Source: Stromatinia cepivora
Lineage: Eukaryota; Ascomycota; Leotiomycetes; Helotiales; Sclerotiniaceae
NCBI GenBank assembly: GCA_014898415.1
Contig: RCTD01000003.1
Span: 248,001 to 312,000, forward strand
Direction: 5' to 3'
Length of the DNA: 64,000 nucleotides
The notes below the pieces were generated by a model. That model was not told the DNA's origin, searched no databases, and worked only from the letters and a program-made list of their open reading frames with translations. Positions 59,746 through 64,000 of the stretch are shown here, in pieces. Made by a program: the position numbers and the translations under genes. Position 1 is the stretch's first letter, and each line of letters begins with the position of its first letter.

Positions 59746-59873
59746 ATACACTATACACTATACACTATACACTATACACTATACACTATACACTATACAC
59801 TATACACTATACACTATACACTATACACTATACACTATACACTATACACTATACACTATACACTATACACTAT
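59746..59873. repeat. 7-bp tandem array (ACTATAC)n, about 18 copies
   Basis: About 128 bp of essentially perfect ACTATAC units, flanked by TATATATATT on the right. High homogeneity suggests it is length-variable between strains. Confidence 0.97.
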
Positions 59874-60291
59874 ATATATTATCCAACGAATTTATATTAT
59901 ATTATATTATAATATATCTATCTATTCTTCAATTCCTCTTTCTTTTTTATTATATCATTGATTTATCGGTTTAATTCGTATAGTTTGGAATAATATTTTT
60001 GATTTTATAACGTTATATAATGTTATATGATGTTATATGAATTGGATTCTTGTTCTTGTTATTCTTACTGTATTTCGCGTTTTGTATTTTGTAAGGTATA
60101 TACAGCACTGTATACAACAGGATATATATACCAAGACAGATAATACTAATACCGGTTCCAACACATACACAAACATCTATCATTCCATCATTCCATCATT
60201 CCATTCCTCCCTCCAACAAGAATGGCATCTATCTACACAGACATAGCAGACCCTTAAATCCAGTCTTCCCATTACTTACCACTCGAGTTAA

Positions 60292-60425
60292 CAGACAAGT
60301 CAAGACAAGTCAAGACAAGTCAAGACAAGTAGTCAAGACAAGTCAAGACAAGTCAAGACAAGTCAAGACAAGTCAAGACAAGTCAAGACAAGTCAAGACA
60401 AGTCAAGACAAGTCAAGTCAAGTCA
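60292..60425. repeat. 10-bp tandem array (AAGTCAAGAC)n, about 13 copies
   Basis: About 134 bp of AAGTCAAGAC units with one three-base insertion (AGT) near 60331, and degeneration to AAGTC at the right end. It ends about 30 bp before the GRC3 stop codon, so it is probably transcribed in the GRC3 3' UTR. Confidence 0.97.
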
Positions 60426-60453
60426 AATCAAAGAAGAAAAGGAAGAAAAAATA

Positions 60454-62920
60454 TCAATTCACATCCCCCATCCTACCCAAATCCCTCCTCACCCTCCAAA
60501 CCCTAGCTCCTATACCTCTTCCCTGAGAACCCGTAAGTTTTTCCACCCAGGGGGCATTTCGAAATGCCATGTTTGTATCATGAGATGTCGAATTTGGGGT
60601 TGAGGTTTCTTCTTCTGCGGTGCTATCTTTATCTTCATCTTCATCTTTGTCCTCGCCCTCGTCTTCTTCTACTTCTGCTTCTGCTTCGTCGTCACCGTGT
60701 AATTCTTTCCTTCTTTTTTCTTTTTCCAACCATGTTCTCTTCATCATTTCTTCTGTATACGCCCAGCCTGGTGTATCTAATTTTCCACTTACGAGAACTA
60801 TTTTCTTGCTCTCTTCATTGAGTTCTTCGAGTACTTCTGGAGAGATTGGAGTGAGGACTTGGAGACGCTGACAATTTACATCGATTCCACGGATGAGAGC
60901 TGTTCCTATGGTATGTGAAAATTGAGGATCCAAAGTTATGGCGTTGAGGGGGTTGAAGTAAGGAAGTTTTTCGTGTGGTGTAGGGATGATCAGAGGGGTT
61001 TTTATAGGATCGAGTGTCAAAGGCGAATTGAATTCGTGGAGGGTTTCAGGGTCGGATGTCTCGTCTTTTTCTTGTTGGGATGAAGTATAACCTGGTATTG
61101 CACCCGCTTCTTCGATAACGACAATTGATACTATGGAGCCGTTGATGGTTTCAGCGAGAAGATCTGGAGGCGGTTGTTCACCGTAACACATAATGCCTAG
61201 TATACCGGCATTCTTGCCGGAATACTTTATTTCCCAAGGTGGAACAGATGTTAATGGCGTCGAGCTCCATGCAAGTTCGTTATTGCTTGTAGAATCAAGA
61301 TGGAAATATGACATTGACTGCATTGTACGAATATGAGCAGAAGTTCGTGTCATGAATTCACTGGTTTGTGAAGGAAGAGTAATGAGAGGAGTTGTTTTAG
61401 CGGCGTCTTGTAAGCTTTCCACGACTTCACTAGGACCTTCTTTAGACATGTATATGACTTCTGATGGGTGCACTTTGGCTATTAAGTCTACAAGGATTTC
61501 AAGTCCAGTTCCTAATACCCAGCCAGGAGTATTGATGACCAGAGGACAGTTGAATTGGAGAGAGGATAAACTCCGATAATGTGCAAATAGGTCGAGTGCG
61601 CATGACATGTAGAGACTTGGGTCCATAGATGGTGATACTGCGCCTAGAGCATGTGCGCGAATAAGTCGGCTCTTAACCCCAGGTACAGGATGAGTAATTG
61701 AGGGACCAAAATTTGGTTCTTGAATGTGAATGAGGGATACTTGGCCAGGATGAGAATATTCGGGTTGCCCAGGATCTAGATCAAGTAGTGCAACACCGGG
61801 ACCTTTTCTTGAGTTTGGGGTGGAACTTTGAGCATCATTCTGACTTACGGAAAGAAGTCGGTTGACAAGCAATTTTGCAAAAGTTGATTTTCCGGAAGAC
61901 TTAGGACCACAGAGCATGATTCGTTTTGTTGCTCCAGGGGTACCGGACAATTTTGATAAGATTTTGTTCCATTCTGGTGGGGAGGTGATCGGTCGCAAGT
62001 AGGATTTGTGTACAATCTGAAATGTGCTCTTTCCAAGCTTTGCAGAAAGAAGACTATGTGCTGATTTGAATGCTTGAGTATCTTCGTTCCATAATTTCCC
62101 GAAGAGCGGAGAAAGGGAATCCAAGGATCTCAGCCCGCAATCAGCCTGATGGAGACGAAGTACGGCAGGGTTGAGTTCCCCATCTGGACACCTGATCACG
62201 GGTAATGAATGTGAGGCCGCCGCATATACTTGATATTTAATTTTCGAAGCTTTTAGTATAGACCCTAAAATCGTGATTTGTCCTTCGGCAACCTCAAGAT
62301 TACATTGTCCAAGAATGACTAATCTCTATGAAGTGTCAGATTTAATGGTTAACAGAGACAAGATTACTGACCTCACCAGGCGCAAGGTTCAACACCAGTA
62401 TTCTGCTTTTGAGCACTTTGGTATTATCTTCGTTGGGCCTGAAGGTAGATAGCACCATTGATGGCCTATTGGAGATCACTTCAGGTGACTGCTCACGTGA
62501 ATCAGAACTGTCCTAAATCAATATTTGGTGAAGGGATAATAACAGATGCAATAGGAGTAAAAAACATACCTCATGACATGATTCTCCAGGTGTTCTCCTA
62601 ATCCACTTCCCTCAGCAATGAAGCCTGGGCTTATAGAAGGCAAGTCATTTCCAACTTGACTCGATTTACCCCGATTCAGGATTCTGGAGGGGAAATCATT
62701 TCTCACTTCCCGAGAAACTTTGTTTGCATGATAATCAGAAGATGCGGTCTCTTTTTCTGGACTGCCAGTACTATGGGCAGCAGCTTGTGCCTTTCTAGCT
62801 GCGAAAGCACTGACGGCACTCAGCTCTATATTGAATTCAGTAAAGACGGTTCTTTTTGGTAACGCAGTTGAACATACGGGGTTTTATAGATGAATCTAAC
62901 TTTCTTCTTTTACTCGACAT
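60454..62920 (-). CDS. GRC3: Polynucleotide 5'-hydroxyl kinase Grc3 (rRNA processing)
   Basis: Four exons on the minus strand: 62920-62878, 62825-62570, 62438-62372 and 62325-60454; phases agree and the product is 745 residues. The N-terminus MSSKRRKLDSS, then SAVSAFAARKAQAAA, is typical of fungal Grc3. The kinase core has the P-loop GPKSSGKSTFAKLLVN, LDLDPGQPEYSHPGQVSL (lid/Walker B region) and VINTPGWVLGTGLEIL, all family hallmarks. Grc3 phosphorylates the 5'-OH end left by Las1 in ITS2 processing and acts in Pol I termination, in the nucleolus. An acidic region precedes the conserved C-terminus WVEKLTGSQGRGIGARVWRV. It shares a promoter with the Pol I subunit RPA34. Confidence 0.94.
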
Positions 62921-63168
62921 TATTATAAAAGCTCCAGCAAGAAAGAATTTACTATACACATATTTATGATTGTTTGATTTCCAATTTCGAGAGAGAAGTT
63001 ATGAGCGAGGTAGCTTGGGCGAATCAAAAAACTTAGATCCGGTGTTTTCCCGAACAAGGCCGAGCCTTGCCAAAAAAAAAGTTTCGATGTGATTTTCCCT
63101 TTGTTTACAACTACCATTGCACAAATTTCGAATCAGTTACCCCCAGAACAAAATCATACTCTTTCATA
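62921..63168. promoter_or_regulatory. Bidirectional promoter GRC3/RPA34
   Basis: 248 bp between the start codons of two nucleolar genes. No perfect RRPE or PAC ribosome-biogenesis motif was seen; the nearest is an ATGAGCGAGG at 63001. A pair of A/T runs near 63073 may serve as nucleosome-depleted core sequence. Confidence 0.5.
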
Positions 63169-64000
63169 ATGGGGCCTTCTAAAGCTGTTCCTAGTGAACA
63201 AAAGAAAAAGTCAAAGTCGTCCTCGAAATCTTCTGCCAAAGTTACAACTAAAACTCCAGTCGCCAAATCACCTCAAAATTTCAAGAGCTCTGAATTCGTC
63301 GGAGAAAGCGACAATGAGAATGACGAGCCAATGGGAAATAATTCAGATTCTGATAGTGACAATGACTCTCTGCCATCAAATCCCGCTAAATCTACACCTA
63401 AATCTAAGTCCAAATCCAATGGCAAGGCCGCAGAAAGTAGCGACAGTTCCGAGGCTGAAAGCGGAGAAGAGAGTGAAAGTGGAAGTGGAAGTGGAAGTGA
63501 TAAAGAGAATGAGCAGGAATCTGAAAGTGAAAATGAATCGAATGCGAATGGAAGAAAGGCTACTGTAGCGCCGCCGTCCAAGTAAGTTCTTCCAAGCTCG
63601 CCAGAGTTTGAAATTATTCGCTGATATTATATTAGAAAGGATGCCAAAACCGTGTCGATGAAAGTTGCTCCCTTCAAGCCCCCTCCCGGATTCGAGAAGA
63701 CTTCATCGAAGAACTCGAGTATTGCATCACAACTATTTAACAAATCTAATTTAGAGGGCAAGGAGATTTGGTATATCACAGCACCTGCGTCAGTGCCTAT
63801 CGCTTCTGTGAAAGAGATGTCGCTACAAGATGCAAAATTGGGCAAGGCAGTATTTTCACACGACGGAAATGATTACGGCTTCGTTCACGATCCGCTCGAT
63901 GATAAGACATGTACCAAGATCTTGTTACCAAGCAATTCCAAAGATGGTTACTCTATTGGTAACCTTTCCCCAGCAACTAATTCTTCCCTAATACTAATGC
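63169..64000 (+). CDS. RPA34: RNA polymerase I subunit A34.5 (RPA34), 5' part
   Basis: Partial gene running off the right end. Exon 1 is 63169-63581 and intron 1 is about 63582-63635 (GTAAGT...TTAG). Exon 2 continues open to the end, or a further intron begins after GYSIGN near 63960. The N-terminus is Lys/Ser-rich, followed by a long acidic/serine region (SDSDSDNDSL, GEESESGSGSGSD). Then comes the family core VAPFKPPPGFEKTSS, KEIWYITAPASVPI and AVFSHDGNDYGF, which matches the RPA34 domain that dimerises with A49 on Pol I. The acidic stretch before the core is unusually long, but low-complexity regions vary in the family. It is divergent from GRC3. Confidence 0.85.

Larger units (their letters stand above)
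59435..60453. other. Intergenic region with two tandem arrays, convergent genes
   Basis: 1 kb between the 3' ends of GCD6 and GRC3. It contains the 7-bp array at 59746-59873 and the 10-bp array at 60292-60425. Between them is AT-rich sequence (59874-60055) with TTATATTATATTAT runs. No gene is supported. Confidence 0.7.

Noticed and set aside
60292..60425. CRISPR-like regular repeats
   Set aside because: Ten-base units without spacers in a fungal nuclear genome; a simple tandem array.
62439..62569. Open segment reading DSSDSREQSPEVIS inside GRC3
   Set aside because: It is open in one frame but out of phase with both neighbouring exons; the GTATGT...CTTCAG intron covering it restores the frame.
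63273..63581. Antisense Ser/Leu/Pro frame opposite RPA34
   Set aside because: Shadow of the acidic/serine-rich coding region of RPA34.

Overview
The window is nuclear DNA of a filamentous ascomycete, most likely a Sclerotiniaceae fungus (Botrytis/Sclerotinia group). The genes have short introns (about 45-150 nt) with fungal splice sites, intergenic regions are AT-rich, and gene content is typical of euascomycetes. A reducing-independent melanin-type polyketide synthase (PKS) lies next to a Cmr1/Smr1-type regulator, with MSH2, SKN7, RPT3 and GRC3 further along. This matches my memory of the Botrytis bcpks12-bcsmr1 locus. The genus assignment is inference from memory, not from a database search.

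Layout. (1) 1-8.9 kb, melanin locus: the 3' end of a non-reducing PKS (end of product template, two ACPs, thioesterase) on +, then a tail-to-tail Smr1/Cmr1-like regulator on - with two C2H2 fingers and one Zn2Cys6 cluster. A 659-bp inverted-repeat element sits between them. (2) 8.9-17.7 kb: a gene-free stretch upstream of the regulator, with a 448-bp hAT-type MITE flanked by an 8-bp target duplication and a perfect 80-bp tandem duplication. (3) 17.7-25.9 kb: a full-size ABCG transporter (-), a C2H2 zinc-finger gene (+) with an unresolved frame, and a second hAT-type MITE. (4) 25.9-31.5 kb: MSH2 (-) and TRM10 (+) share a head-to-head promoter containing an MluI cell-cycle box; a Mis14/Nsl1 kinetochore gene (-) follows. 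(5) 31.5-44.6 kb: a 14-bp minisatellite, a Zn2Cys6 regulator (+), a small unknown gene (-), the proteasomal ATPase RPT3 (+), a degenerate 2H-phosphoesterase-like gene (-) and a weak SnoaL-like remnant (-). (6) 47-49.7 kb: a HAD/'Swiss Army Knife' RNA-repair-like protein with an RGG tail (-), head-to-head with a DUF167 gene (+). (7) 49.7-64 kb: a gene-poor 4 kb with a mariner-type MITE, SKN7 (+), eIF2B-epsilon (+), two short tandem arrays, GRC3 (-), and the 5' end of RPA34 (+), which shares its promoter with GRC3.

Function. The left end combines a melanin backbone enzyme with its probable pathway regulator. The remainder is mostly conserved housekeeping genes: mismatch repair, tRNA methylation, kinetochore, proteasome, translation initiation, rRNA processing, Pol I and stress signalling. 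The accessory content is four small inverted-repeat elements, several tandem arrays, two poorly conserved regulators and the transporter. I found no tRNA, rRNA or CRISPR-like locus. Exon boundaries were deduced by eye from splice motifs and protein continuity.
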